DNA of 64,000 nucleotides, from contig CM025849.1 of the NCBI GenBank assembly GCA_003952965.2, forward strand, positions 7,165,947 through 7,229,946, read 5' to 3'. A program made the translations under genes and the position numbers. This DNA is from Morella rubra (Eukaryota; Streptophyta; Magnoliopsida; Fagales; Myricaceae). The stretch's first letter is position 1, and each line of letters begins with the position of its first letter. Positions 9,152-20,196 of the stretch are shown here, piece after piece. Below the pieces are notes generated by a model. That model saw only the letters and a program-made list of their open reading frames with translations, searched no databases and was not told where the DNA came from.

Positions 9152-11460
9152 CTCTCCCTCAAGATGAACATCATATATGTTTAAGATACCCATCTTGCCA
9201 ATTAAAGAGCTGAACTGATAATATCCTAATGCCTTTGTAAACACATCAGCAAGCTGCATTTGAGTCTTCACGTGTAAAGTCTTGATGACACCAGATTATA
9301 GCTTCTCTCTCACAATAAGGCAATCTATCTCTATATGCTTTGTTCTTTTATGGAAAATAGGATTTGAAGCTATATATAAGGTTACTTGATCATCACAAAA
9401 CAGCAAGGCAGGTTTATCATGTAATTCATTCAAATCCTTAAGCAATCTAATCAACCATATAATCTCGCATACAGCTGAAGCCATGGATCTATACTCAGCT
9501 TCGGCTAATGCTCTAGAGCCTGTTGATTGCTTTTTTGATCTCCATGAAACCATTGAGTCACCAATAAAAATACAAAAACCAGTAACCGACCTCTTGCTAT
9601 CCACACATCCTGCCCAATCCGAATCTGAAAAAGCTTTCAAATGAATCTCAGATGTGGCTGACAATAAAATGTCTTGCCCTGGTGTGCCTTTTATGTATTG
9701 TAGCACTCGAGTAGCAGCCTTGAAATGTGTATCTCTCAGCTGATTCATAAACTGACTTAACAAATGGACTGCATAAGTAATATCTGGTCTGTTTATGGTT
9801 AAGTAAATTAGCCTGCCTATCAACCTCCTATACACCGAAGGATCTTCCATCAAAATACCATCCAAAGCACTTAGTTTAATATTCTGCTCGATAGAAAATT
9901 TAGAGAGCTTACTACCTAACATACCAGTGTCCTCCAAAATCTCTAATGCATACTTGTGTTGACACAAAGTAATACCAGCACTAGATCTTGCAATCTCTAT
10001 TTCTAAAACCATATTTTAGTGCACCCAAATCTTTCAACTTGAACTTGTTGTCCAAAAATACTTTTAAAGCATCAACAGTTGTAGGGTCATTGGAAGCAAT
10101 TAGTATGTCATCAACATACCCGAGCAGTACAATAAAAGACTGCCTAGTCAGCCAAGTAAACAAAGAATAATCCGAGGTTGATTGCACAAACCCGTGAGCT
10201 ACCAAAGTGGTAGAAAACATGTTAAACCACTGTCTTGAAGCTTGCTTGAGTCCATATAAGGACTTAAGTAGCTTGCAAACAAGCTGATCCTCCCATTGTT
10301 TAGCAAAACCCAGAGGCAAACTCATATAAACCTCTTTGTGTAAATCTCCATGGAGAAATGCATTATTGACATCCAGTTGAGAGAGATGCCAATTATGAAT
10401 GGTAGCCAAGGCAAGAACAACGCAGACAGTGACCATCTTAGTTAAAGGAGAAAAGGTTTTATAATAATCAAAACCTTCACGTTGTGTATAACCCTTGGCC
10501 ACTAAGCGTACTTTACAACACTCAAGAGAGTCATCAGCCTTAAGCATGACCTTATAAACTCATCTACATCCACTGGGGGTCTTACCAGCAGGTAGATAAG
10601 TGAGTTCCCAAGTTTTATTAGCCTCAAGAGCTGAACTTTCAGCTACATAGCCTCTCTCTAGTGCTGATGACCAACAGCCTCATGAAAAGAGGCAGGCTCA
10701 GAGAAAGTAGACAAACTAAGAGAGAAAGCACGTTAAGAGGATAAGAGGTGAGAATAGGACAAAACAGTATCGAGAGAATATGGACTTCCTGATCGAACAG
10801 CAGCAATTTGAGAAGAATCTGAGGTAGGGTGAAGAGAAAGTAACCTACAATGATAGTCACGCAAATAACGAGGAATATGCCTCATCCTAGTGGAATGACG
10901 AAAAGGAATGGGAGGTGGTGAAATATCTGGAGGTAAAGAAGGGACTGGAGGCGAAGGAATAGGAGTGTGCTCGGGAGAGGAAGAAGACAAATCTGGAGTA
11001 GTAGGAAAAAAGGGAGTAACAAAAGGAATATGCAAAAAAGAAAATTCAGGGATAATACGAGGTATTGTAGGTATTGGAGAGATATGTGGAGATGAGGTAA
11101 GCAAGGTTTTATCATGAAAAGGAAACAAAGTTTCATGCAAAACAAAATGTAAAGAAATAAAAAGAGTTTTGGTGTCAAGATCAAACAAACGATATCCTTT
11201 TGTCCCAAAAGGATAACCAATGAAAATATATTACATATTGTGTGACCTTGCAATATGTAATGTATAAGAAGGAGCAGTACTATTAAGCAAAGTATATGGG
11301 GACTGATTATTTAAGAGAGGAGTAGAGAGCCTTTTAATCAAATAAGCGGCACTGAGAATGCAATCATCCCAAAAACTCAGAGCCAATTTTGGGAGTCAAC
11401 ATTGCAACAGATTGTTGTAATGGAAAAATAGGAGAAGTGTTTGGTTGAGAGGAAAAAGGC
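9152..11460 (-). pseudogene. copia pol remnant (integrase end, RT, RNase H)
   Basis: On the - strand, about 11390-11100 reads AAYLIKRLSTPLLNNQSPY, then IFIGYPFGTKGYRLFDLDTKT, the usual end of copia integrase. A Ser/Pro-rich linker follows to about 10730. At 10547-9981 comes reverse transcriptase: [43 protein letters not shown] and the catalytic LLGYVDDIL. One frameshift near 10000 leads into RNase H (10012-9296), with [26 protein letters not shown] and [10 protein letters not shown]. The final VKTQMQLADVFTKALG is in another frame near 9270. Frameshifted and missing its first half, so not functional. Confidence 0.9.
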
Positions 11461-11479
11461 TAAGAGCGCTCAGACACCA

Positions 11480-11706
11480 TATTAAGTTTGGATAATTTGC
11501 GTAATTGTCATTAAGTTGAATAAAGCAAACTGTACAACTTATATAGAGCTATGTAGCTCGTACACTATGTTACAATAGAAAAGTAAAAAATAACAAATTA
11601 TTTTACTTTTACAGCTGTACATCTAACACGTAGACTAACAAACTCGGGTCTATATTATAGCAGCAACATCTGCAACTTCCTTCAGCTCATTGCACTGTTC
11701 TTCACA
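11480..11706 (-). repeat. 5' LTR of the copia element
   Basis: 227-bp partner of 8925-9151. A degenerate tRNA-Met primer site lies at its left edge (11467-11479). Confidence 0.9.
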
Positions 11707-11907
11707 ATATTTGATGTCCAAGAAGCAGCAAATCCCTGTGCTCTTAAGTCCGAAGGGTGAGAACCTGGATTTTCTTGTTAAGTTGATGAAGGAAGGGAAG
11801 CTTAAGACTGTGATTGACTCAAAGTACCCCTGAGCAAGACTGAAGATGCTTGGGCCAAGAACATCGATGACAAAGTTATGGGAAAGCTCATCCTGGAGGC
11901 TTAGGAA

Positions 11908-11910
<3 letters not shown>

Positions 11911-11957
<47 letters not shown>
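11911..11957. repeat. (TA)n microsatellite
   Basis: An uninterrupted AT run of about 47 bp, directly after the psi-QOR1 stop codon. Confidence 0.95.
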
Positions 11958-11960
<3 letters not shown>

Positions 11961-12254
11961 TCGACCTGTGCTGAGATAAGTTTATGCAATATATGCGCAA
12001 ATAATGTACAAATAACACTATCAATGTGTAATTTGTTTCGTATGTTGATCATCATCTCGTTTTGGTCATGTAATTTGTTTCCAAAAGCAAAAATGATATT
12101 CTAAATTAATAGTGATCGGGGGGAGAAAAGAACTGTTTGTTTGTGAAGAAAAGAAAAGAAAAATTTGCCACCTGGCGACTAGCTGGCAACATGATGTGAT
12201 TTGACCCATTTTAAGTTCTAATTTCACATGTACGTAATGTGAAACCATGATCCT

Positions 12255-12507
12255 CTGCAATTCAGATAACCGAATTGCAGTGTAATTTTGAGAGAGTAGT
12301 GAGTCCCGATCGAGATCTTCACTTACCCGAACAATTGCTTGAGCAGGTGTGAGTTCCAGTCGAGACCCACTGCTCTTTCTCATTCTCTCTCTAAAATTAT
12401 ACTGTAATTTAGTTACCTAAGTTATACGAGCAGGTGTGGATCCCAATTAGGACCCACTCTCTCTCTCTCTCTCACGTTGCACTGCAATTCCGGTGACCGA
12501 ATTGCAG
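12255..12507. mobile_element. Putative 253-bp MITE with palindromic ends
   Basis: Both ends carry the same short palindrome (CTGCAATTC, about 8 bases, GAATTGCAG). The ends, with the following TG(T/C)AA and GAGAGAG, form inverted repeats of about 43 bp. The middle holds two diverged copies of GAGCAGGTGTG followed by ACCCACT, and CT-rich runs. No coding. I could not define target duplications, so the superfamily is open. Confidence 0.6.
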
Positions 12508-12774
12508 GCTATATGAATCCCGTAACGTGCATCATGATCATGAGACATTAATAGCGATTCTGACGTCCACAGCACTAAAAAGCTACGTACATCAACCTTG
12601 TAAATTATTGAAACCGTTCGACAAAAGTTGACGTGACATTGCACCGACAATATCCAAGCTTTGTCGCTCTTGCATTCATTTCTTTGTACGTGTCTCTTGA
12701 TCAGTAACACAAGAGTTAATTTTAACCTACTACCGTAGAATGTTGCTTCCCAACAAATCCAAAACTGGGTGCTC

Positions 12775-13209
12775 TCTCGGGTTGTGTTAAAATTAATTTT
12801 GATGCTGTAATTCGGCGTAGTTTTACTGTTGTGGCATATATGTGCTGCACGATGTTTGGGATCCTTTTATGAGCTCGAATGGAAATACTTCCAGCTATGT
12901 CTCCTCTGCTAAAGTTCAGGAATTTGCATGTTGTATTTTTTTGAAGGGGACTCCTTTAGAATTATAAATGGGATGAATGATCCTACCATGGACCTTCCTG
13001 GAAGCCGTATCAGCCAACTGTCTTTACAGAGAAGAGAGATGATGCAAATTTTTCCACTTTGGCGTTTCTCGAAAGTCTCCAAGAAAGCAAACTTGAATGC
13101 TCACTCACTGGCTAAGTGGGCATGGCTTAGTAAATTTCTTGGTGTAGTTCCGTTTAATATTATCCCGAAGCATCTGCTAAGTCAGATCATGTTGTATAAA
13201 GGCTCTTAA
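12775..13209 (+). pseudogene. RNase H (RVT_3-type) remnant of a LINE
   Basis: Near 12780-12830 one frame reads GCVKINFDAVIRRSFTVVA, the usual start of the plant RVT_3 RNase H domain. The frame open from 12928 to 13209 holds the end of the domain: EGDSFRIINGMN, then FPLWRFSKVSKKANLNAHSLAKWA. The central part is shifted and shortened. This is a non-LTR element fragment or stand-alone RNase H-like pseudogene, not a host gene. Confidence 0.72.
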
Positions 13210-14157
13210 CGTAACTTTATTTGACTATAGAATGAAGTGAAGTAGTTTTTTTTTTTAAAAAAAATACTACTGTAGAAGGGTTATCGACAAAAATTAAAAC
13301 GAAAATTAATTATCTAAGATAAAAACTGCACCATTTTCTTAATTACTTTTTTCCCTTTAAGATTGCAGTCCTTTCTATTTTTATTTTTTCAAATTAAATT
13401 GTTCAATTTTCTTACAGAGATTAAAAGATTACAGAAATTCTCATAAGATACGTAGAGAGAAACTGCTCTACCTAAAATATCAGGAATAGATGGGAGAGAA
13501 AAGTCCACACTGCTGCTTGCGAGGGACGACTGAGGGCGGCCTCAAATATGAATGTTTCTTGCTGATGAGAAAATATCATATAAGGACAACCAAGACGTGA
13601 GACGGACAACCAACTCCTATGACCGAGAAGGACAACCAACTCCTAAAATCTAATTAGATGGACACATTGATAAATTTTGGCAGTTCAAGTACTCAAAGTA
13701 ACTGACCTAATAGTTGGAACACTCAAGAGGATATTGACCATGTTCATGATGGGCACAAAATGAAATATTCTCTAAGAATGTATTTAAAATTCATATAGAG
13801 AGAGAGAGAAAGGGTGAAAGAACTCTGATCCGATGATCCATTAATTTATGTAAAAAAAGATTCCATCCCTTCTCAATATAGATTAAAAAAAAAACTGCAT
13901 CAACGGGGAACGGGCCATTCGAATATAATGAGCTAGAAAAAGGAGCTTCTTTCTAATATAGTCGAAACAAGCATGGATTGATCCGGCACTACCTGGCCAA
14001 CTGTCAATTAGGTGTTAATGAATGTGTTCATTGACTTTGAAACCATGCTAATTGTTCTCTGGCATGCAAAATCACACGTACATGTGCTGTGCCAGATACT
14101 TCAACAACGAGGCGAGTTTCGTCGTTTGTTTAGGTACTATTGCCGCGAAAATTCTCG
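13210..14157 (+). other. Upstream region of QOR2
   Basis: AT-rich non-coding DNA. From about 13840 it matches the upstream regions of the other cluster copies (TCTGATCCGATGATCC, GAGCTTCTTTCTAATATAGTCG, then a block like that before QOR3 and QOR4 from about 13980). I see no gene. Confidence 0.6.
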
Positions 14158-14167
14158 TCTATATAAA
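14158..14167 (+). promoter_or_regulatory. TATA box of QOR2
   Basis: TCTATATAAAG lies about 120 bp before the QOR2 ATG. This suits a transcription start near 14190 and a 5'UTR of about 95 nt containing a CTCTC-rich stretch. The aligned sites in psi-QOR3 (AAATATTTAAG) and QOR4 (AAATATTGAAG) are weaker. Confidence 0.6.
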
Positions 14168-14284
14168 GCCGCTCCAGCTGATGTATTGGAGTAGCCTATA
14201 TTTTCCAGTGCTCCAGTCCCTCTCTCGCTCAGACGCATATACGTACCCGTAGGTTTTCCTCTGTGACTGGGTCACTGGGATCGT

Positions 14285-16622
14285 ATGGCAGGCAGAGTTA
14301 TGCACGCAGTTCAGTACAGCAGTTGCCGCGAAGGGCCTAGTGATTTGAAGGTTCATTTCGTATCTCCCTGTTGCTTTCCCTTATATTAATCAGTCATATT
14401 TTGGTGGTACGAATACAACGCGCGGCTTATTCCCAGATACCGGTATTGATTCTTCTTGGGGAAAGTAGTACTTCGAGTTCCATTTGTTCTTGAGTTTGGT
14501 CTTATGGAGTTTCTCTTTAGTTACTTTGTAGTCTCTGATATAGTCACAGAACTGTAAGGAATTGGCCTTTTCTGCTTGATGTTGAAATTTAAGGAAAGGA
14601 AAAATAGAGGATGAAAGACAATTAGCTAGCTGACTAAAGCTTTCAAACTTACTAACTAAAGACAAGGTGAAAGTGCGTAAATTAGATTTTGGTCATGTAT
14701 CTGTCATGAATATGTTAATTGAGGCAGGCAGCTGCCGTAAATAGAAGATTATTGCAACAAAATTTGTTCCTGTTTCAGTATGTTGAACTCCCGATTCCCA
14801 CTCCAAAGAAAGATGAGGTTTTGATAAAGATGGAAGCAGCTAGTATCAGCCCGATTGATTGGAAGATTCAGCAAGGCATGCTGCGACCTATGCTTCCTAG
14901 CCATTTACCTTGTATACCAGGTAATTTTATCTTATTTTGGGTGTGTATCTGATCATAGACACGCCTACGGTTTCTTGAAGATTTGATTCCACGGCTAACC
15001 CAAATAATATCTATATTACCAAATCTTCCCAGCCCCCAATTCGAGCATTAGGATGGATCTGATTGGATGAATAGAAAATACCAAATATATAATATTCCAA
15101 GCAAAAAATGAAGAACTGTCAGAAGGTGGTTTGGGGATGCTACCATCAATAAACCCCAGTTTATTTTCAATGGTAAGAGCCATGATCATGGACCTGTTCC
15201 AGGTAGAGTAATTCTGAGCACCAAGGAGTGGCTGTGAAACCAATATCGCTCCAGGATTTTCGGCTTGATGAAGAAATAGCGGATTCGATGGATTGTCATC
15301 CATGGAATTGGTAGAGAAGAGAGGAGATGGAGGACGAAACGGATTAGAACTCACAGGAGGAACTATAGGTGATTGAGTCCTCACAGGAGGTTGATCCTGA
15401 GGTGGTTCTGAAACAGATGTTGTCATGATCTGTTTGGAAGGTAGGAAAACAGGGTAGAAAAAAAAATTAGTAAGAGTTTGCGGAAACCAGAAACTATGCT
15501 CTGATACCATATCAGATTTGATGAAAGAATACTTGTGTATTATATATTTGCAATAATGAGTAGAGTCCATATATAGACACAGATGAGCGTATGAGCTCTG
15601 TAACAGGCCGATTAATAGAAAAACTGAACTAACTTAACAGTCTCTATTGTAACTATCTAATAGCCTTTCCAAGATCAGTAGTCCTCATGGACGTTGCTTC
15701 ATGTTGCATCCGAAGAATATCTTTCTCTTTTTTCCGCTGAAAATATTCTGTGTTGGAACAGGTACTGATGTAGCAGGAGAGATCGTTGAGGTTGGATCAG
15801 GAGTCAAAAATCTCAAAGCTGGTGACAAAGTCGTAGCCATGCTCAACTTTTACGTAAGTGTGTGTATGTATAAATATATATAGTTACCGTGTCCTATGCC
15901 GTCGTCATAGTTGTCATGTGGCCTGTCAACAGACTGGAGGTGCACTAGCCGAGTTTATTGCAGCTAAGGCGAGCTTGACAGTTGCTAGGCCAGCAGAAGT
16001 TTCAGCAGCTGAAGTTGCGGGCTTACCCGCTGCAGGTCTCACTGTTCATCAGGCCCTCACTGTCTCTGCTGGGATTAAGCTTGACGGAAGCGGAAAGCCG
16101 GCAAACATACTGATCACTGGCGCCTCAACTGGCTCGGGTCACTTTGCAGTTCAACTGGCAAAGCTCGGAAATACACATGTTACAGCTATTTGTGCACCCC
16201 AGCAAGTTCAGTTTGTCAAGAGCCTAGGGGCCGATGAGGTTGTGGACTGCACAACCCCAGAAGGAGCAGCTCTGAAGAGCCCGTCTGGTAAGAAATATGA
16301 CGTGGTGATCCACAGCGCAGAACCCATTCCTTGGGAAACTTTCCAGCCAAATTTGGCTTCCAACGGGAAGATATTCGATGTCAACCCTACAATTGCTGCC
16401 ATCAAATCATACGCCTTAAAGAAACTTATATTCTCCAAGAAGCAGCTTATCCCTGTAATTTTAAGTTCCAAGGCTGAGAACCTGGATTTTCTTGTTAAGT
16501 TGGTAAAAGAAGGGAAACTCAAGACGGCGATTGACTCAAAGTATTCCCTGATCAAGGCTGAAGATGCTTGGGCAAAGAATATCGATGAAAAAACTGCTGG
16601 GAAGATCATCGTGGAGCCATAG
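14285..16622 (+). CDS. QOR2: ceQORH-like NADPH quinone oxidoreductase, diverged type
   Basis: Intact gene. Exons are 14285-14350, 14779-14920, 15762-15853 and 15933-16622 (stop 16620-16622). Every intron is GT/AG, and the joined CDS is 990 bp (329 aa), the length I know for Arabidopsis ceQORH. The family is a zeta-crystallin-like medium-chain reductase, zinc-free, at the chloroplast inner envelope without a cleaved transit peptide. It uses NADPH to reduce alpha,beta-unsaturated carbonyls. Visible features are the GroES-like N-terminus (PIPTPKKDEVLIK, SPIDWKIQQG), TDVAGEIVEVG at 71-81, the Rossmann part from about 155, and a conserved C-terminus (IKAEDAWAKN, GKIIVEP). It departs from family norms at the cofactor site: GASTGSGHF replaces AASGGVGHY, CAPQ replaces CGAR (187-190) and Cys replaces Tyr206. 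Intron 2 holds a copia fragment and intron 3 is only 79 bp. Probably expressed; activity uncertain. Confidence 0.92.
15016..15670 (-). mobile_element. copia fragment (LTR, primer site, gag start) in QOR2 intron 2
   Basis: On the - strand an LTR-like stretch (about 15670 to 15510) is followed by a perfect tRNA-Met primer site (15498-15509, GCTCTGATACCA on the + strand). A gag ORF then starts at 15423 (ATG) and reads AILVSQPLLGAQNYSTWNRS and MALTIENKLGFIDGSI, the copia gag family domain. It breaks off at about 15016. The rest of the element is gone. It lies antisense within intron 2 of an intact gene and adds about 650 bp to that intron. Confidence 0.85.
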
Positions 16623-17518
16623 GAGCAGTACGCCTGGAGTAGCTGAAACGAAGAGCTTTGTGCAAGAACCATTTGAATTTAAACTTGTTAAGTTGAAATA
16701 AGCTATGTGAAGATATGTACCATGAGGGGTCTGATCCCCCTTAGTTTGGCATCTGTTTTTGTTCTTCTTGTGTTTTCTCCTTGTAGCTACTGTGTTTGTT
16801 TTCTTCTCTAATATATTATCGCTTAGCTTGATTAAAAAATGAAGAAGATATGCACCATGAAAAATGCTGTATATTTTTTTTTTCATCGCTATCCGTACGT
16901 CTGTTATGTCTTGTTAACGTTTTGATTAAAGTTGACCATTAACAATGTGAACAAAATCAGGTATGCAGAAAACATAATAAATAAGCCTTATCAAAAAGCT
17001 TATTACGTCTTCAATGGTGAGAAAATTCAAGTTAATTTAGTAATTCAACTTAGGCCAATGATATCAAAAGTTCAGAATACCCATAAGTCTCTACTCAATA
17101 ATATACAAGAGAAATGAATTGTCGACTCTCCAATCCAATAGTACTAGCAATTGGGTGATCTTGAATCTTTTCAATCATAAAAATTAACTCAAGATATAAA
17201 ATTTCCTTATATTTATAAACTGACCATCTCTCCTCCCCCAACTGAGACAAAACCCCAATATAGGCAACCGCATGAAAATCTAACACAAGTTTTGACTTTA
17301 TCAAAAGTCAAGAGGTTTTCCTGAATCAGCTTGAGGATGGACGTGGACAATGGGGATAAAGAAGACACGGGCTACAGCATCTCCTAGAGGTCATCGGATC
17401 CTTTCTGTTCCTCTTCTCATCTTTCACGTCGTTTTTTTTTTGGGGTTAATTTCCGTACTCCCTTATCGTGTTCACTTAACGACAAGAAATAAGAGACAAC
17501 AGGATCAGATGGATCACC
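16623..17518 (+). repeat. QOR2 3'UTR and downstream module
   Basis: The 3'UTR starts GAGCAGTACGCCTGGAGTAGC. Then come the landmarks of the shared downstream module (AACGTTTTGATTAAAG near 16917, GCAGAAAACATAATAAATAAG near 16965, GTCAAGAGGTTTTCC near 17307, AAGAGACAACA near 17490). About 150 bp near 16720-16860 are specific to this copy. It is cut at 17519 by a LINE tail. Confidence 0.8.
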
Positions 17519-18960
17519 TTTTTTTTTTTCTTAGAAATCAACTATTGCATTCAAGAAATCTAAAAAACACCGGAAAACAAGAGTCGCGGTACAAAATAAA
17601 GAAAGGAATGCGAGTACAATCAAAAAAACCAGAAGCTTGAGTACTAGCCGCCCACTGCGCCAACAAGTGGGCTTGCTGATTCAATCTTCGAGGCAGCCAA
17701 TGTATAGACCAGGCAGCCTGAGCTTTAAGAATACGACGCATAGAGAACACCAGGCCCTCAATCTTCCAACAAGGAGGCTGAAGCGGATCAAGCAGATCAT
17801 CCCATAAAAGCTTAAGAGTCTGTGTCAAAAATAACCATCGGCCACTGGTGAAGGAGAGCAATTTCCATAGCACGGGCAGCAGCCATTGCTTCGCCCAAGA
17901 GCGGGTCCATAGCCTTAACTTGCTCCATGTACACAGTACAGAGAGAGCTGGAGGATTCTCTACATGAGACAGCTACGTATGATCCGGATTGACGTATTGC
18001 AACTTCAAAATTGATATTAATCTGGTTGGGTTCAGGGGGAACCCAAGAAGGAGCTGGTCGAGAAAGCTGTTTCATCCAAGCCACCGAGTGTTCCAAAAAC
18101 CGACGAGACAAAGACTTTCGTAAATCCGAAACCAGCACCTCCTTCCCCTCATGGACAGCTTGATTTCTAGAAACCACACCACATCCATGGTCAAAGCTGC
18201 ACGCAAGATAAAAGAGGGGAACGAACGGGAACTAATGCCAAGCGTGGTCTCAGCATTGAGGAGAACATGGATCCAATTCGCGGGAGACGAGACAGGAATA
18301 CAGGAGATATCCAAAGACCAAGGGGAAGTGGACCAAAGAAAGCGTGTAACTGTGCATCCATGAAAAACATGCAGAATCGTCTCTAACTGTTGCCCACAAC
18401 CAACACAATATACCTCAGAGGAGGGATTATCATCCAAAGAGTGAAAAGAAGGAGCTCTAACCGGAATTGTTTCAGCAGCACTTTTCCATAATAAAAGTTT
18501 CAGCCGGTCTTGGAGAGGAAGACGCCACAGATTGGACCAATCCTGTTCTTCTAGAAATAACCGAGTAGGACGACGCCTCGCTTGTGCCAACTTGACTGCG
18601 CCCTTGACTGAAAAAGAGCCTTTAGGATCCTTCATCCAAATAAGAGGATCAGAAAGAAGGATTGGGAGGGGTTAATTCCCTAATATGTTCCGGTGTGTCT
18701 GCTGTGAATAAAGAGTGCAGCAAAGGAAGATTCCACTCCCCCGAGTCAATAGCAACCAATTCCGTGATCCACTGCAGGTTACAAGTCTGGGCCTCCTCCT
18801 CAAGCCGAGTAGGGGAAAAACCCAGAATGAGTAAGAATCCAAGGATCTAATTTGATGCTAACAGCAGCACCTATGACCTCAAGTGAATTCAATACGTGCC
18901 CTTGATTACTCCCCCGAGTCAAAGGAAGCCAAGGTGGGGGGGTTACAGGGGGCTTGTAAA
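17519..18960 (-). mobile_element. 5'-truncated L1-type LINE (RT zinc-binding region and RNase H)
   Basis: Reading on the - strand from about 18960: WITELV and WNLPLLHSLF, then the zf-RVT domain (18635-18170; PLIWMKDPKGSFSVKGAV, DRLKLLLWKSAAETIPVRA, CVGCGQQLETILHVFHGC). RNase H follows (about 18060-17640: INFEVAIRQSGSYVAV, GEAMAAARAMEIAL, RRLNQQAHLLAQWA). An 11-base T run at 17519-17529 is the poly(A) tail of the element. Frameshifts near 18150 and 17830 break the frame. The endonuclease and most of the RT are missing, as in a typical truncated insertion. It sits in the QOR2 downstream module, and sequence beyond the module is lost on the far side, so target duplications cannot be read. Confidence 0.88.
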
Positions 18961-19180
18961 GCTTCAAATGAGTAATCCATTCTAATTTTTAACGCCCTTA
19001 TGTAAAATTGGGTTTATTCAAACAAGCCCTCTATTTTTATTATTAGGCTTTGTGATTTAAAATATTTTAAAGTTCATCGTGTCGCTATTTTCCATTTATT
19101 TAAGTAACAACTTTTTTCGAACTTTTTTAAAAACATTTCATTCATTTTTGGCGTTCGGCATTATTGAATTAGTTATTCTA
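18961..19180. other. Unassigned AT-rich stretch
   Basis: Between the LINE and the satellite array. No gene or known element recognised. Confidence 0.5.
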
Positions 19181-19545
19181 ACGTCAAAACGTTTTTCCAG
19201 GTTATAAAACAATTTTTAGTTATTGAATTCATTTTCCCTCCGTAAAACGTTTTCCATTATTGAATTTATTTTCCTTCAGACGTAAAATATTTTCTAGTAA
19301 TTGAATTCATTTTCCCTTAGAAGTAAAACATTTTTCAGTAATTGAATTCATTTTCCCTCAGAAGTAAAACATTTTCCAGTGATTGAATTTATTTTCCCTT
19401 GGTGCATAAAAAAATTTTCAATAATCGAATTCATTTTACCTCAATGCGTAAAACATTTTTCATTATCGAATTCATTTTCTCTCGGATGTAAAACTTTTCC
19501 AGTATCGAATTCATTTTCCCTCAGATGTAAAATATTTTTCAGTAA
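19181..19545. repeat. ~41-bp satellite array, about 9 units
   Basis: The same family as 1287-2463 (GTAAAACGTTTTCC, TTGAATTCATTTTCCCTCAG). It starts with decayed units near 19181 and ends by joining upstream module M2 at 19546, not a QOR exon. Confidence 0.85.
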
Positions 19546-20191
19546 TAAAGTGACTTTCCTGTTTATCCAAAATAATTGGCAAAGTAATACTAGATATTAC
19601 ATGAGCAATGATACCATTAGGTATTTTTATTATTTTTTAGGAATGGCTCTATATAAAGTATGACCTAAATTGGCAAATTTAATTGACGTTGTCAATTTTT
19701 ATCTTCAAGGATCTTTATTTCGGTTATAGATATATATAGAGGAGGAGGACGTGCTATCCTCATTGTAAGGACCCAAAGGCAATGAGAGTGCTACTCAAAT
19801 ATACGCTTTGACTTTAAAGAACTAGTTATGATTGCTTTTGAATTTCTTGAATCATTATAAGTCTCAATTTTATTAGTAATGAATCAATGTGGGACTTGGC
19901 CTTATATCATTTATTTCTAATTATTGCTCTTTTTTCACTCCATGTGAGACTCAGGGTGTTATATTTGTTTTTGCTTCTCAAACAACAACGCAATTTTATT
20001 TTCTACATTGCCATTTTGATTTATCGTCTATGTTGCGGAAAATTCATTCTCTCTATTAGGAACATTCTCTGGCATGGCAATCGTGCCTCCCTAGTCCCCA
20101 GATCCCATGGCAGCCACCTCAAAAATTAATTTTGATGTGGTTATTAGACCATCCACTTCGTTTGCTGCATTTATCTCATGTAGAGATAATG
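19546..20191 (+). repeat. Module M2 and LINE remnant, copy 2 (left part)
   Basis: It repeats 6195-7000: the TATATAAA-bearing block (19546-19740), then the zf-RVT scrap (GAGGAGGACGTGCTATCC near 19740) and RNase H start (CAAAAATTAATTTTGATGTGG near 20122). About 200 bp near 19880-20090 have no partner at 6900. The copy is split at 20192 by a solo LTR and continues at 20895-21060. Confidence 0.75.
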
Positions 20192-20196
20192 AAAGT

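Larger units (their letters stand above)
8925..11706 (-). mobile_element. Ty1/copia element, 2.8 kb, inserted in psi-QOR1 exon 4
   Basis: It is flanked by two 227-bp LTRs (8925-9151 and 11480-11706) and by 5-bp target duplications ATATT (8920-8924 and 11707-11711). On the - strand the 5' LTR is the right one and starts TGTGAAG. Next to it, 11467-11479 read backwards resembles the initiator-Met tRNA primer site TGGTATCAGAGC with changes. A purine-rich tract (about 9152-9166) borders the left LTR. Internally, gag, protease and most of the integrase are missing; the integrase end, reverse transcriptase and RNase H remain. The LTRs differ at about 18 of 227 bases by eye, so it is an old insertion. 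Confidence 0.93.
7795..11904 (+). pseudogene. psi-QOR1: quinone oxidoreductase with copia insertion
   Basis: Exon 2 (7795-7936, 142 bp, GT donor) is intact and codes YVEVAVPTPKKDE through SPIDWKIQQG. Exon 3 (8060-8150) has lost one base in the GAGDKV region and its acceptor reads GG instead of AG. Exon 4 starts at 8507 and lacks about 23 bp after GLP. It is interrupted at 8925 by a 2.8-kb copia element and resumes at 11707. About 53 bp just beyond the insertion are gone, and one C is missing near 11826. It ends at TAG 11902-11904. Exon 1 is absent. Its nucleotide-binding motif (ASSGAGHYAIQ) is intermediate between QOR5 and QOR2/QOR4. Certain pseudogene. Confidence 0.93.

Noticed and set aside
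16208-16672. 150-codon open frames antisense to QOR exon 4 (also at 28163-28615)
   Set aside because: They mirror the conserved coding strand and recur in each copy only because exon 4 is conserved.
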